Notes under the pieces: generated by a model
Database searches by the model: none
Told to the model about the DNA's origin: nothing
Seen by the model: the letters and a program-made list of their open reading frames with translations, nothing else
Position numbers and translations under genes: made by a program
NCBI GenBank assembly: GCA_903877095.1
Contig: CAIRCP010000101.1
Coordinates: forward strand, 1 to 64,000
Direction: 5' to 3'
From: an uncultured Actinomycetes bacterium
GTDB taxonomy: Bacteria > Actinomycetota > Actinomycetes > Mycobacteriales > Mycobacteriaceae
Length of the DNA: 64,000 nt
Shown here: positions 1 to 7,936 of the stretch, piece by piece
Layout of the letters: each line of letters begins with the position of its first letter
Position numbering within the stretch: the stretch's first letter is position 1

Positions 1-56
1 AACAAGGCGTCGATCTCGCCGCGGATCTTCTCGATAGGTGATACTCGTGTTGGCAC
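1..56 (-). CDS. IS256-family transposase, N-terminal 18 codons only (cut by window edge)
   Basis: A GTG start at 56 is preceded by a good ribosome binding site (AAGGAAGG on the minus strand, 66-73). The visible protein begins MPTRVSPIEKIRGEIDALF when GTG is read as Met. The string IEKIRGEIDALF is what I recognise from the N-terminus of actinobacterial IS256-family (mutator type) transposases. The DDE catalytic core is beyond the window edge, so whether the gene is intact cannot be judged. The start was chosen because of the strong Shine-Dalgarno sequence. Confidence 0.6.
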   Translation of the reverse strand, partial: MPTRVSPIEKIRGEIDAL

Positions 57-140
57 GGGCGTAGTCCTTCCTTCGTTGAGTTGGTAGCTCTAGAAGGAAC
101 CTACGTCCGTCCTCATTTACACCGCCGCTGGGACACAACC
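1..140 (-). mobile_element. End of an IS256-family insertion sequence (partial, runs off the left edge)
   Basis: The 5' end of a transposase gene and its upstream terminal region are visible; the rest of the element lies outside the window. Positions 111-140, read on the minus strand, begin GGTTGTGTCCCAGC and lead into a GTGTAAATGAGG stretch, which looks like the outer inverted repeat of an IS256-type element. The opposite end is not in the window, so the inverted repeat and target duplication cannot be confirmed. The assignment rests mainly on the transposase N-terminus. Confidence 0.55.
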
Positions 141-404
141 CGCGAAGAGCACTGCCTGATCATAGGGCGACAAAAAGTCGGATAACGCCAGTTTGCGCAG
201 CCGGCCGAAGCCCACTCCGCGCGCAGCATCGGCCCGAGGCGAGCACACCTATACCTACCTTTGTAGACCATGGCGATCCCGGCCGCGCAGGTCGGCTCGT
301 CAACGCCCCGTACTTGGTCGCCCGCAGGCGCGGTCTTCGACAAAGACAAACTTCTCGACCGCCCCACCGACATCACACCCGTCGAACCAGCAGACGACGC
401 ATGA
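141..404. other. Gene-poor stretch between IS end and phosphatase remnant
   Basis: I see no recognisable gene in this stretch. A 44-codon plus-strand reading frame (270-404, ATG to TGA) ends in an acidic tail (VEPADDA) but lacks a ribosome binding site and matches no family I know. The base composition is more mixed than in the neighbouring core genes, consistent with decayed accessory DNA. Confidence 0.3.
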
Positions 405-851
405 TCAGGGTGGCGAGAGCAGTGCGGCGAATGTGCCGCGCGGGCAAGGTGATTGACCGGCGCAGCCCGGCGGCGCCAACTTTACCCATGTTGCGTCGCC
501 GTCGCTGAGTGTACGAATCTGATCGAGGGCCTGACCCCGGTAGTAACTTCGGACCGCCTTGTCGCCGGCCTTGTTGCCCAACACCTCGAACACGATCGCG
601 CCGGCAGGGCCTACGTCATCCGCAGCGATCCCGGGCACGTGCCAATGGACGTCAAGCAATCCAGCTACGTTGGTGACCTGGTCGTCGTGGCCGACAAGGG
701 TCGTCACTCGTGGACCGTTATAAAGGGACTGAACCATCCGATCGACGATTTCTCCGGAGTTAGCGAAGGCAAGCGGCCGGGGACGGGCGATCAGGGCGTG
801 ATCCCCTTGTCCGATATTAAGTGGCGTTGGTCGGATTTTCTTTCTTCGGGA
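405..851 (-). pseudogene. Histidine acid phosphatase (phytase / glucose-1-phosphatase type), C-terminal fragment
   Basis: The reading frame between a stop at 852-854 and the TGA at 405-407 encodes only the C-terminal third of a branch-2 histidine acid phosphatase. The diagnostic segment is TLVGHDDQVTNVAGLLDVHW, which carries the HD proton-donor motif, followed by VPG...GPAGAIVFEVL and the typical LDQIRTLS. The family's C-terminal tail with two cysteines (PGCAGQSPCP) is intact, so the natural 3' end is preserved. The N-terminal RHGxRxP nucleophile region is absent, and homology begins near 820, next to an IS256 fragment. I infer that the gene was truncated by insertion or rearrangement. No start codon or ribosome binding site supports expression. 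Confidence 0.7.
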
Positions 852-859
852 TCAGCGTT

Positions 860-1059
860 CGTCGGCGGCTGTCAATCGCTTTGGTCGAGCGCAAGGGATT
901 GCGGATCAAATGGATGATGGCCAACGGGGACGCTGCGAACACGCTGTCAGGCAGTCCCTTGAGACCGTCGCAGACCAGCAAGAAAGTGTCTTTGACGACC
1001 GCCACGCCTGCATGCCCTCGATCAAACACACCCACACTGAACCTTGACTGCGGGGGCAA
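860..1059 (-). mobile_element. Internal fragment of an IS256-family transposase gene
   Basis: On the minus strand this stretch encodes DTFLLVCDGLKGLPDSV followed by IIHLIRN, the conserved centre of IS256-family transposases. In intact relatives about six residues (TVVQTC-like) lie between these blocks; here they are missing, so the copy carries an in-frame deletion. The flanks lose similarity at once on both sides. It abuts the truncated phosphatase on the left and the polA 3' end on the right. It is a non-functional remnant and may derive from a relative of the element at the left edge, since the strand is the same. Confidence 0.65.
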
Positions 1060-1068
1060 AACCTAATG

Positions 1069-3795
1069 CTAATGGGCCGCCGCATCCCAGGTCGGCCCGT
1101 ATCCCACCGACACCTCCAACGGCACGTCCAGCGGATACGCGCCGCCCATCCGGTCGCGGACCAGTGCCTCGACGGCCTCCCGCTCCCCCGGTGCGACCTC
1201 GAGCAGCAATTCATCGTGTACCTGCAGCAGCAGCCGGGACGCCAGGCCCGCCTCGCGCAGGGCGGCGTCCACGCCGATCATCGCGACCTTGATGATGTCG
1301 GCGGCGCTGCCCTGGATCGGGGCGTTGAGCGCGGCGCGTTCGGCGGCCTCCCGAAGCTGGCGGTTACTGCTGTCCAGTTCGGGCAGGTAGCGGCGACGGC
1401 CCAGCACCGTGGAGGTGTAACCGTCCTTGCGGGCCTGGTCGACCACACCCTCCAGATAGTCCCGCACCCCGCCGAACCGGGCGAAGTAGGCGTCCATCTG
1501 CTCCTTGGCCTCTTCGGTGGAGATTTTCAGCTGGGCGGCCAGGCCGTAGGCGCTCAGGCCGTAGGCCAGACCGTAGGACATCGCCTTGACCCGGCGGCGC
1601 AGTTCCGGGGTCACCTCGTCGATCGGCACGCCGAACGCCCGCGACCCCACGAAGGAGTGCAGGTCCTCGCCGGTATTGAAAGCTTCGATGAGCCCCTCGT
1701 CGCGAGACAGGTGCGCCATGATTCGCATCTCGATCTGGCTGTAGTCGGCGGTCATCAGTTCGGCGTAGGCCCCATCGGGTCCTGAGCCCACACAGAAGGC
1801 GTCCCGGATACGCCGGCCGGCCTCGGTGCGGATCGGGATGTTCTGCAGGTTCGGCTCGGTCGACGACAGCCGGCCGGTCGCGGCGATCGTCTGGTTGAAA
1901 GTGGTGTGGATGCGGCCGTCGACGGCCACCGACTTCAGCAGACCGTCGACGGTGACCTTCAGCCGGGTGGCGTCCCGGTGGGCGAGCATGTGCTCCAGAA
2001 AGGGATGCCCGGTCTTGTCGAACAACGACTGCAGCGCGTCGGCGTCGGTGGTGTAGCCGGTCTTGGTCTTCTTGGTCTTGGGCATGCCGAGTTCGTCGAA
2101 CAGCACCACCTGGAGCTGTTTGGGCGAGCCGAGATTGATCTGCTTGCCGATCACCGCGTACGCGGCCTCGGCGGCGTCGCGGATCTGATCACCGAACTCA
2201 CGCTGGAGCGCTTCGAGCTTGTCGGTGTCGATGGCGATGCCGGCGGTCTCCATGGCGGCCAGCGTCGACTGCACCGGCAGTTCCATCTCGCCCAGCAACG
2301 ACACCGAGTCGATGCGATCCAGTTCGGCGTCGAGGGCCTCGGCGAGGTCGGTGACCGCGCGGGCCCGCAGGATCAACGTCTGCACCGCCTGGTCATCGAC
2401 GCCATCGGTATCGTCGAGCAGTGAAAGCTGTTGCTGCTCAGGGGTTTCCGCGCGCAATTCGCGGCGCAGATAGCGCAGCGACAAGTCATCGAGGGCGAAG
2501 CTGCGCTGCCCGGGCCGGACCAGGTAGGCCGCCAGTGCGGTGTCGGAGGTGACGCCGGACAGCGCCCAGCCCCGGCCGGCGAGATCGTGGATGGCGATCT
2601 TGGCTTCGTGCAACGCTTTTGGCGCGTCTTCGTCGGCAAGCCAGCGTCCCAGCGCGGCCTCGTCGTCGGCGGTCATCGTGGCGGTGTCGATGTAGGCGCC
2701 CTCGCCGTCGGCGGTGGCGATGGCCAGTGCGGTGGCGTCCCCGTCATACACCGCATGCGTGCCGACCACGGCCAGACCGGACCGCTTTCCGTCGCGGGCA
2801 TGCGCGGCCAGCCAGTCCGCCACCGTGCCGGGTTCCAGGGCGCCGCCGCGGACGTCGAAGCCTTCGTCGACCTCGGGTTCGACGGCGACCAGGGTTTCGA
2901 AAAGCCGGTCGCGCAGCACCCGGAACTCGAGATCGTCGAACAGCCGGTGGATCTGGTCGCGGTCCCACGGCAGCAGACGCAGCGTGTCCGGTGTCTGGGC
3001 CAGCGGGACGTCGCGCACCAGATGGGTCAGTTCACGATTGAGCACGACGCTGGACAGGTTGGCGCGCAAGGAATCTCCGACCTTGCCCCGGACGCCGTCG
3101 ACGTTGTCCACCAGACCCTGCAGTGATCCGTACTCGACGATCCACTTGGCGGCCGTCTTCTCCCCCACCCCGGGGATGCCGGGCAGGTTGTCACTCGGAT
3201 CCCCGCGCAGGGCCGCGAAATCGGGGTACTGCTCCGGGGTCAGGCCGTACTTCTCCTGGACCGCCGCAGGCGTGAAGCGGGTCAGCGTGCTGACGCCTTT
3301 GATCGGATACAGCACGGTGATGTTCGGGTTCACCAGTTGCAGCGAGTCGCGGTCGCCGGTGACGACCAGTACCCGGTAGCCCGCTTCGTCGGCCTGGGTG
3401 GCCAGGGTGGCGATGATGTCGTCGGCTTCATAGCCGGGTTCGGCCAGCACCGTGATGCCCAGGGCGTTGAGGACCTCCTTGGTGATGTCGATCTGGCCGC
3501 GGAACTCGTCGGGCGTGGCGCTGCGGGTGGCCTTGTACTCGGGGTAGCGGTCGGCACGGAAGGTCTGACGCGACACGTCGAAGGCGGCCGCGATGTGGCT
3601 GGGTGCTTCATCTCGCAGCAGGTTGATGAGCATCGCGGTGAAGCCGTACACCGCGTTGGTGGTCAAGCCGTTCTTCGTCTTGAAGTTCTCCGCAGGCAAG
3701 GCGAAGAACGCCCGGAACGCCAGCGAATTGCCGTCCAGCAACATCAATGTCGGCTTAGCCCCGGTACTTTCCAGGGCCGTCTTCCCAGCGCTCAC
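1069..3795 (-). CDS. polA: DNA polymerase I
   Basis: This 908-residue family A polymerase fills gaps and removes RNA primers in replication and repair. Residues 1 to about 310 are the 5'-3' exonuclease (LMLLDGNSLAFRAFFALP at the start, VVTGDRDSLQLV and GIPGVGEKTAAKWI inside). The middle third corresponds to the 3'-5' exonuclease fold but lacks the DxE proofreading motif, as in other mycobacterial PolA. The C-terminal half is the polymerase: motif A DYSQIEMRI, O-helix RRRVKAMSYGLAYG, and motif C QVHDELL near residue 858. The GTG at 3795 was chosen because the coding signal starts there; the ribosome binding site is weak. It is divergent from the DUF35 gene, 35 bp away. Downstream of its stop lies decayed mobile DNA. 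Confidence 0.97.
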   Translation of the reverse strand: MSAGKTALESTGAKPTLMLLDGNSLAFRAFFALPAENFKTKNGLTTNAVYGFTAMLINLLRDEAPSHIAAAFDVSRQTFRADRYPEYKATRSATPDEFRGQIDITKEVLNALGITVLAEPGYEADDIIATLATQADEAGYRVLVVTGDRDSLQLVNPNITVLYPIKGVSTLTRFTPAAVQEKYGLTPEQYPDFAALRGDPSDNLPGIPGVGEKTAAKWIVEYGSLQGLVDNVDGVRGKVGDSLRANLSSVVLNRELTHLVRDVPLAQTPDTLRLLPWDRDQIHRLFDDLEFRVLRDRLFETLVAVEPEVDEGFDVRGGALEPGTVADWLAAHARDGKRSGLAVVGTHAVYDGDATALAIATADGEGAYIDTATMTADDEAALGRWLADEDAPKALHEAKIAIHDLAGRGWALSGVTSDTALAAYLVRPGQRSFALDDLSLRYLRRELRAETPEQQQLSLLDDTDGVDDQAVQTLILRARAVTDLAEALDAELDRIDSVSLLGEMELPVQSTLAAMETAGIAIDTDKLEALQREFGDQIRDAAEAAYAVIGKQINLGSPKQLQVVLFDELGMPKTKKTKTGYTTDADALQSLFDKTGHPFLEHMLAHRDATRLKVTVDGLLKSVAVDGRIHTTFNQTIAATGRLSSTEPNLQNIPIRTEAGRRIRDAFCVGSGPDGAYAELMTADYSQIEMRIMAHLSRDEGLIEAFNTGEDLHSFVGSRAFGVPIDEVTPELRRRVKAMSYGLAYGLSAYGLAAQLKISTEEAKEQMDAYFARFGGVRDYLEGVVDQARKDGYTSTVLGRRRYLPELDSSNRQLREAAERAALNAPIQGSAADIIKVAMIGVDAALREAGLASRLLLQVHDELLLEVAPGEREAVEALVRDRMGGAYPLDVPLEVSVGYGPTWDAAAH

Positions 3796-3830
3796 GGCTC
3801 ACACTCTAAGCACGGACTACGCTGACCTGC

Positions 3831-4268
3831 GTGCCCGGTTCGCCACAGATCGCCGCCATCGACGGCTGGTGGTCCTTCGACAGTTCAGGCGCTCCGCATC
3901 TGGTCGGGTCGAAGTGCCCGCAGTGCGGGACGTACGTCTTCCCGCCGCGGGAGAACAACTGCCCGAATCCGGGGTGCGCGGCCGACGAGTTGGAGCCTGT
4001 TGCGCTGTCGCGCGGCGGAACGCTGTGGAGCTACACCGAGAACCGCTACCAGCCGCCGGTGCCGTATCCGCAGTCCGAGCAGTTCGAGCCGTTCGCCGTC
4101 GCCGCGGTGCAGCTGGCCGACGAGGGCATCATCGTGCTCGGCAAGGTCGTCGAAGGCACCCTGGCCGCCGACCTGAAGGTCGGCATGGAAATGGAGCTGA
4201 CAACGATGCCGCTCTACACCGACGACGACGGGGCGACACGCATGGTCTACGCCTGGAGGGTCGCGTGA
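3831..4268 (+). CDS. DUF35 OB-fold / zinc-ribbon acyl-CoA-associated protein
   Basis: This 145-residue protein has the standard DUF35 layout. An N-terminal rubredoxin-like zinc ribbon carries four cysteines (KCPQCGTYVFPPR, then NNCPNPGC) and is followed by an OB fold. Such proteins pair with thiolase-like partners, for example ChsH2-type hydratases and lipid-transfer/aldolase complexes, and are thought to bind acyl-CoA. The gene starts with GTG at 3831, has a weak ribosome binding site and overlaps the next gene by GTGA (4265-4268), indicating translational coupling with the thiolase-like partner. The same pair occurs beside polA in other mycobacteria (Rv1628c/Rv1627c). The substrate is not evident. 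Confidence 0.88.
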   Translation: MPGSPQIAAIDGWWSFDSSGAPHLVGSKCPQCGTYVFPPRENNCPNPGCAADELEPVALSRGGTLWSYTENRYQPPVPYPQSEQFEPFAVAAVQLADEGIIVLGKVVEGTLAADLKVGMEMELTTMPLYTDDDGATRMVYAWRVA

Positions 4269-5503
4269 ACGACCCCGTATCTCTCCCCGGGTCGCTTCGC
4301 TCCTGCCCGCCGGACCCCGTCTACATCCTCGGCGCCGGCATGCACCCATGGGGCAAGTGGGGCCGCGACTTCACCGAGTACGGCGTCGTCGCCGCCCGGG
4401 CCGCGCTGCGCGACGCCGGGCTGGACTGGCGCCAGATCCAGTTGGTCGCCGGTGCCGACACCATCCGCAACGGCTATCCCGGCTTCGTCGCCGGCGCGAC
4501 GTTCGCCCAGAAACTGGGCTGGACCGGCATCCCGGTGTCCTCCAGTTACGCCGCCTGCGCGTCGGGATCCCAGGCGCTGCAGTCCGCACGCGCCCAGATC
4601 ATGGCCGGGCTGTGCGACGTGGCCCTGGTCATCGGCGCCGACACCACCCCCAAGGGGTTCTTCGCCCCGGTCGGCGGCGAGCGTCGCAACGACCCCGACT
4701 GGCAGCGTTTTCACCTGATCGGCGCCACCAACACGGTGTACTTCGCGCTGCTGGCCCGCCGCCGGATGGACCTCTACGGCGCCACGCTGGAGGACTTCGC
4801 CGCGGTCAAGGTGAAGAACTCGCGGCACGGCCTGCACAACCCGAACGCCCGCTACCGCAAGGAGACCTCGGTCGACGACGTCCTGGCCAGCCCGGTGGTG
4901 TCCGACCCGCTGCGGCTGCTGGACATCTGTGCCACCAGTGACGGCGCCGCCGCGCTGATCGTGGCCAGCAAGGAGTTCACCGAAAAACACCTCGGGTCGA
5001 CGGCCGGGGTCCCGTCGGTGCGCGCGGTGTCGTGTGCGACGCCCGTCTATCCACAGCACCTGCCCGAACTTCCCGACATCGCCACTGATTCGACTGCCGT
5101 CGTGCCGGCCCCGGAGCGGGTGTTCAAGGACCACATTCTCGACGTCGCCTACGCCGAGGCCGGGGTCGGCCCGGAGGATCTGAGCCTGGCGGAGGTCTAC
5201 GACCTGTCCACCGCGCTGGAACTGGACTGGTACGAACATCTGGGGCTGTGCCCGAAGGGTGAGGCCGAGCAACTGCTGCGCTCGGGAGCCACCGCGGTCG
5301 GCGGCCGGATTCCGGTCAACCCGTCCGGCGGGCTGGCTTGCTTCGGCGAGGCGATCCCGGCCCAAGCCATCGCCCAGGTCTGTGAGCTCACCTGGCAGTT
5401 ACGCGGTCAGGCGACCGGCCGCCAGGTCGAGGGCGCCACGGTCGGCGTCACCGCCAACCAGGGACTGTTCGGACATGGATCCTCGGTGATCGTGGCCCGC
5501 TGA
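4265..5503 (+). CDS. Thiolase-like lipid-transfer protein (acetyl-CoA acetyltransferase superfamily, SCP-x type)
   Basis: This 412-residue protein belongs to the nonspecific lipid-transfer / thiolase group. It contains SSYAACASGSQAL with the candidate nucleophile Cys98, NPSGGLACFGEAIPAQ, and NQGLFGHGSSVIV at the C-terminus. It probably acts with the DUF35 protein encoded immediately upstream, which overlaps it by 4 bp, on an acyl-CoA or sterol-derived substrate. The GTG at 4265 was chosen because it overlaps the upstream stop and precedes VYILGAGMHPWG, where homologues begin. Residues 7-18 are unlike relatives and are encoded by a short sequence that recurs in pepE (see findings). It is probably cytosolic, and the exact reaction is unknown. 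Confidence 0.88.
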   Translation: MNDPVSLPGSLRSCPPDPVYILGAGMHPWGKWGRDFTEYGVVAARAALRDAGLDWRQIQLVAGADTIRNGYPGFVAGATFAQKLGWTGIPVSSSYAACASGSQALQSARAQIMAGLCDVALVIGADTTPKGFFAPVGGERRNDPDWQRFHLIGATNTVYFALLARRRMDLYGATLEDFAAVKVKNSRHGLHNPNARYRKETSVDDVLASPVVSDPLRLLDICATSDGAAALIVASKEFTEKHLGSTAGVPSVRAVSCATPVYPQHLPELPDIATDSTAVVPAPERVFKDHILDVAYAEAGVGPEDLSLAEVYDLSTALELDWYEHLGLCPKGEAEQLLRSGATAVGGRIPVNPSGGLACFGEAIPAQAIAQVCELTWQLRGQATGRQVEGATVGVTANQGLFGHGSSVIVAR

Positions 5504-5504
5504 C

Positions 5505-5732
5505 GTGGCGCGGATGATCGCCGTACAGGTCAAGCCGGGCAGCAGCAAGGGGCCCCTGGTCGAGGTCGGCGACGACGGCACGTTGACCGTCTTCGTCCGG
5601 GAACGGGCCGTCGACGGCAAGGCCACCGAGGCCGTCGCGCGGCTACTGGCCGAGCACTTCTCGGTGGCCCGCTCTAGTCTCGAACTGGTGTCCGGTGCCA
5701 CCTCGCGGCTGAAGCGATTCCGGATCAACTGA
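5505..5732 (+). CDS. DUF167 (YggU-like) small protein
   Basis: This 75-residue protein is typical of the DUF167/YggU family: an N-terminal strand with VQVKPGSSK, the segment DGKATEAVARLLAEHF, and a C-terminal SGATSRLKRFRI. The function of the family is not established. The gene begins with GTG one base after the thiolase stop, so it is probably translated from the same mRNA. Length and motif order agree with the family, and nothing is missing. Confidence 0.88.
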   Translation: MARMIAVQVKPGSSKGPLVEVGDDGTLTVFVRERAVDGKATEAVARLLAEHFSVARSSLELVSGATSRLKRFRIN

Positions 5733-5756
5733 TACTCCGCCGGCGAAGGGACACCG

Positions 5757-6299
5757 ATGAGCGACAACATCTCTGACGACGAGTTGACCCGGCTGTGGGA
5801 GCGGCACATGGAGTTGGAATTCGCGACGAAGGACCCCGCAGCCACCGTCGTTACGATGACGCCGGACAGCTACGTCAACCACGTCCCGGTGTGCACCGGT
5901 GGCCGCGGCACCGACGAGATACTCGCGTTCTACGGAAACCACTTCATCCCGAAGATGCCGGCCGACGCCGGGCTGCGGCAGTTCTGCCGGACAGTCGGCA
6001 ACGGCCGGGTGATCGACGAGTTCGTGTTCTGCTTCACCCACGACGTCGAGATGGACTGGATGCTGCCGGGCATCGCTCCCACCCATCGAAAAGTCGAGAT
6101 CCCGATGGTGGCGGTGGTGCCGTTCGACGGGGACAAGATCGCCTGCGAACGCATCTACTGGGATCAGGCCTCGGTGCTGGTGCAGATCGGAGTGCTCGAT
6201 CCGGAAGGGCTTCCGGTCACCGGTGTCGAGCAGGCGCGGAAGTTCGAGGATCCGCAGCAACCGCCCAACGTGCTGATGGGCAGCGCCTGGCGGGGATAG
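5757..6299 (+). CDS. SnoaL-like / NTF2-fold protein
   Basis: This 180-residue protein fits the SnoaL/NTF2-like cone fold: an N-terminal helix (LTRLWERHMELEFATKD), a strand with YVNHVPVCTGG, and alternating strands ending in IACERIYWDQASVLVQIGVL. Members include polyketide cyclases and many uncharacterised hydrolase-like proteins, so the substrate cannot be named. The ATG is preceded by GAAGGGA at a good distance. It follows the DUF167 gene by 24 bp and probably ends the polA-divergent operon. Its stop codon lies in the first copy of a 15-bp triple tandem repeat that fills the space to livF. Confidence 0.72.
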   Translation: MSDNISDDELTRLWERHMELEFATKDPAATVVTMTPDSYVNHVPVCTGGRGTDEILAFYGNHFIPKMPADAGLRQFCRTVGNGRVIDEFVFCFTHDVEMDWMLPGIAPTHRKVEIPMVAVVPFDGDKIACERIYWDQASVLVQIGVLDPEGLPVTGVEQARKFEDPQQPPNVLMGSAWRG

Positions 6300-6331
6300 G
6301 TCTGGCAGGGATAGGTCTGGCAGGGATAGGT
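6287..6331 (+). repeat. Three tandem copies of a 15-bp unit covering a stop codon
   Basis: The unit CTGGCAGGGATAGGT occurs at 6302-6316 and 6317-6331, and with one mismatch at 6287-6301. The first copy holds the last codons and TAG of the SnoaL-like gene. Because 15 is a multiple of three, each copy supplies another in-frame TAG, giving three in-frame stops in a row. The repeat occupies most of the 37 bp between this gene and the convergent livF. Confidence 0.9.
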
Positions 6332-6336
6332 CGCGG

Positions 6337-7104
6337 TCAGGCGACCCCGAGGTATGCCGCTCGGATGCTGTCGTCGGCCAGCAGTTCCCGCGCCGGGCCG
6401 GTGCGGGTGACCGTCCCGGTCTCCAGGATGTAGGCACGATCCGAGCGGCTCAGCGCCTGCTGGGCGTTCTGCTCCACCAGCAGCACGGTGGTGCCGGCCG
6501 CGTTGATCTCGGCGATGATCGCGAAGATCTGCGAGATCACCATGGGCGCCAGGCCCATCGACGGCTCGTCGAGCAGCAGCACCCGGGGCCGCGCCATCAG
6601 GGCGCGACCGATCGCCAGCATCTGCTGCTCTCCCCCGGATAACGTGCCGCCGACCTGCTTGCGCCGCTCAGCCAGCCGGGGGAAGGTCTCGAACACCCAG
6701 TCCAGCCGCTCGTCGTGCGCCGCCTTGGAGTCGAATTTCCTTCCGTAGCAACCCATTTCAAGATTCTCGTTGACCGTCATCCCGGGGAAAACCCCGCGCC
6801 CCTCGGGAGCCTGCACCAGTCCGGCGATGGCCCGCTGGTGGCCCTTGACCTTGGTGATGTCGCGACCGTCGAACCAGATCGAACCCTTGGACAACGGGCG
6901 AAGACCCGAGATGGCACGCATCAGGGTGGTCTTGCCCGCGCCGTTCGATCCGAGCAGGGTGACCAACTCCCCCTGATAGACCGCCAGCGAAACACCATGC
7001 AGCGCTTCGATTCTGCCGTAGTGCACGACCGCGTCGCGCACCTCCAACAGTGCTGTCCGCTCTTCGCGCGAGGCGCTCATCACCGGCGGTTCAGAGTTGG
7101 TCAT
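6337..7104 (-). CDS. livF: Branched-chain amino acid ABC transporter, ATP-binding protein LivF
   Basis: This 255-residue ABC ATPase of the LivF type couples ATP hydrolysis to import of branched-chain amino acids or related amides through LivHM. It has Walker A GSNGAGKTT, signature LSGGEQQ, Walker B VLLLDEPSMGL and the LivF-typical GYILETG-like C-terminus (AYILETGTVTRTG). It is the last gene of a minus-strand operon, overlapping livG by 14 bp. It ends 37 bp from the convergent SnoaL-like gene. The true substrate range of this cassette (Leu/Ile/Val versus amides or urea) cannot be told from sequence alone. Confidence 0.93.
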   Translation of the reverse strand: MTNSEPPVMSASREERTALLEVRDAVVHYGRIEALHGVSLAVYQGELVTLLGSNGAGKTTLMRAISGLRPLSKGSIWFDGRDITKVKGHQRAIAGLVQAPEGRGVFPGMTVNENLEMGCYGRKFDSKAAHDERLDWVFETFPRLAERRKQVGGTLSGGEQQMLAIGRALMARPRVLLLDEPSMGLAPMVISQIFAIIAEINAAGTTVLLVEQNAQQALSRSDRAYILETGTVTRTGPARELLADDSIRAAYLGVA

Positions 7105-7936
7105 CGGGCACCCCCAGGTAGGCGGCGATCACGGCCGGATCGTCGCGGATCTCGGCGGGCAGGCCGTCGGCGATCTTGCGGCCGAACTCCAGCACCACGA
7201 TGCGGTCGGTGACACCCATGACCAGCCGCATGTCGTGTTCGATGAGCAGCACGGTGTAGCCGTCATCGCGGATGGCATGGATCAGGTCGATCAGCGCCGC
7301 CTTCTCTGACGGATTGAACCCGGCGGCCGGTTCGTCGAGGCAGAGCAGTTTCGGTTCGGTGGCCAGTGCGCGGGCGATCTCCAACCGCCGCTGGTCGCCG
7401 TAGGGCAGGTTGCGCGCCTTCTCCTCGGCGCGGTGGGCGATGCCGACGAACTGCAGCAGCGCCGCGGCCTTCTCGATGGCTGTGCGTTCCTCGCGGCGGT
7501 GGCGGGGTGAGCGGATCAGCGCGCCGGGGACCGAGGTGTGGTGGCGGGCGTCGGTGCCGACGACGACGTTCTCCAACGCCGTCATCTCGCCCCACAGCCG
7601 GATGTTCTGGAACGTCCGGGCGATGCCCATCCGGGTGATCTGGTGGCGCTTGCGCCGGCCGATGCGCTCACCGTCGAAGTGCACACTCCCCGCCGACGGC
7701 CGGTACACCCCGGTGATGGCGTTGAAGCAGGTGGTCTTGCCCGCGCCGTTGGGGCCGATCAGGCCCAGGATCTCGCCGCGCTTGATGTCGAAAGTCACCG
7801 AGTCCAGGGCGGTCAGACCGCCGAAACGGACCGTCAACCCGGTGGCCTGCAGCAGCACCTCCCCATCCGCGACGCCGACGTCGCGGGTCAGGGTGGCCAT
7901 GCCCGCGTCGATCGCCACGTTCTCATCCTGTGTCAT
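7091..7936 (-). CDS. livG: Branched-chain amino acid ABC transporter, ATP-binding protein LivG
   Basis: This 281-residue ATPase has Walker A GPNGAGKTTCFNAITG, the LivG-type segment GIARTFQNIRLWGEMTALENV, and Walker B LLCLDEPAAGFNP. Its position of the LSGGQ signature reads LPYGDQRRLEIARA, which is normal for LivG. An N-terminal extension of about 25 residues precedes the nucleotide-binding domain. The start ATG overlaps the livM stop (ATGA, 7933-7936), so translation is probably coupled. It forms the heterodimeric ATPase with LivF. Confidence 0.93.
   Translation of the reverse strand: MTQDENVAIDAGMATLTRDVGVADGEVLLQATGLTVRFGGLTALDSVTFDIKRGEILGLIGPNGAGKTTCFNAITGVYRPSAGSVHFDGERIGRRKRHQITRMGIARTFQNIRLWGEMTALENVVVGTDARHHTSVPGALIRSPRHRREERTAIEKAAALLQFVGIAHRAEEKARNLPYGDQRRLEIARALATEPKLLCLDEPAAGFNPSEKAALIDLIHAIRDDGYTVLLIEHDMRLVMGVTDRIVVLEFGRKIADGLPAEIRDDPAVIAAYLGVPDDQL

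Noticed and set aside
453..917. Plus-strand frame of 154 codons in the left accessory region
   Set aside because: It is antisense to the recognisable phosphatase remnant, which has clear family motifs on the minus strand.
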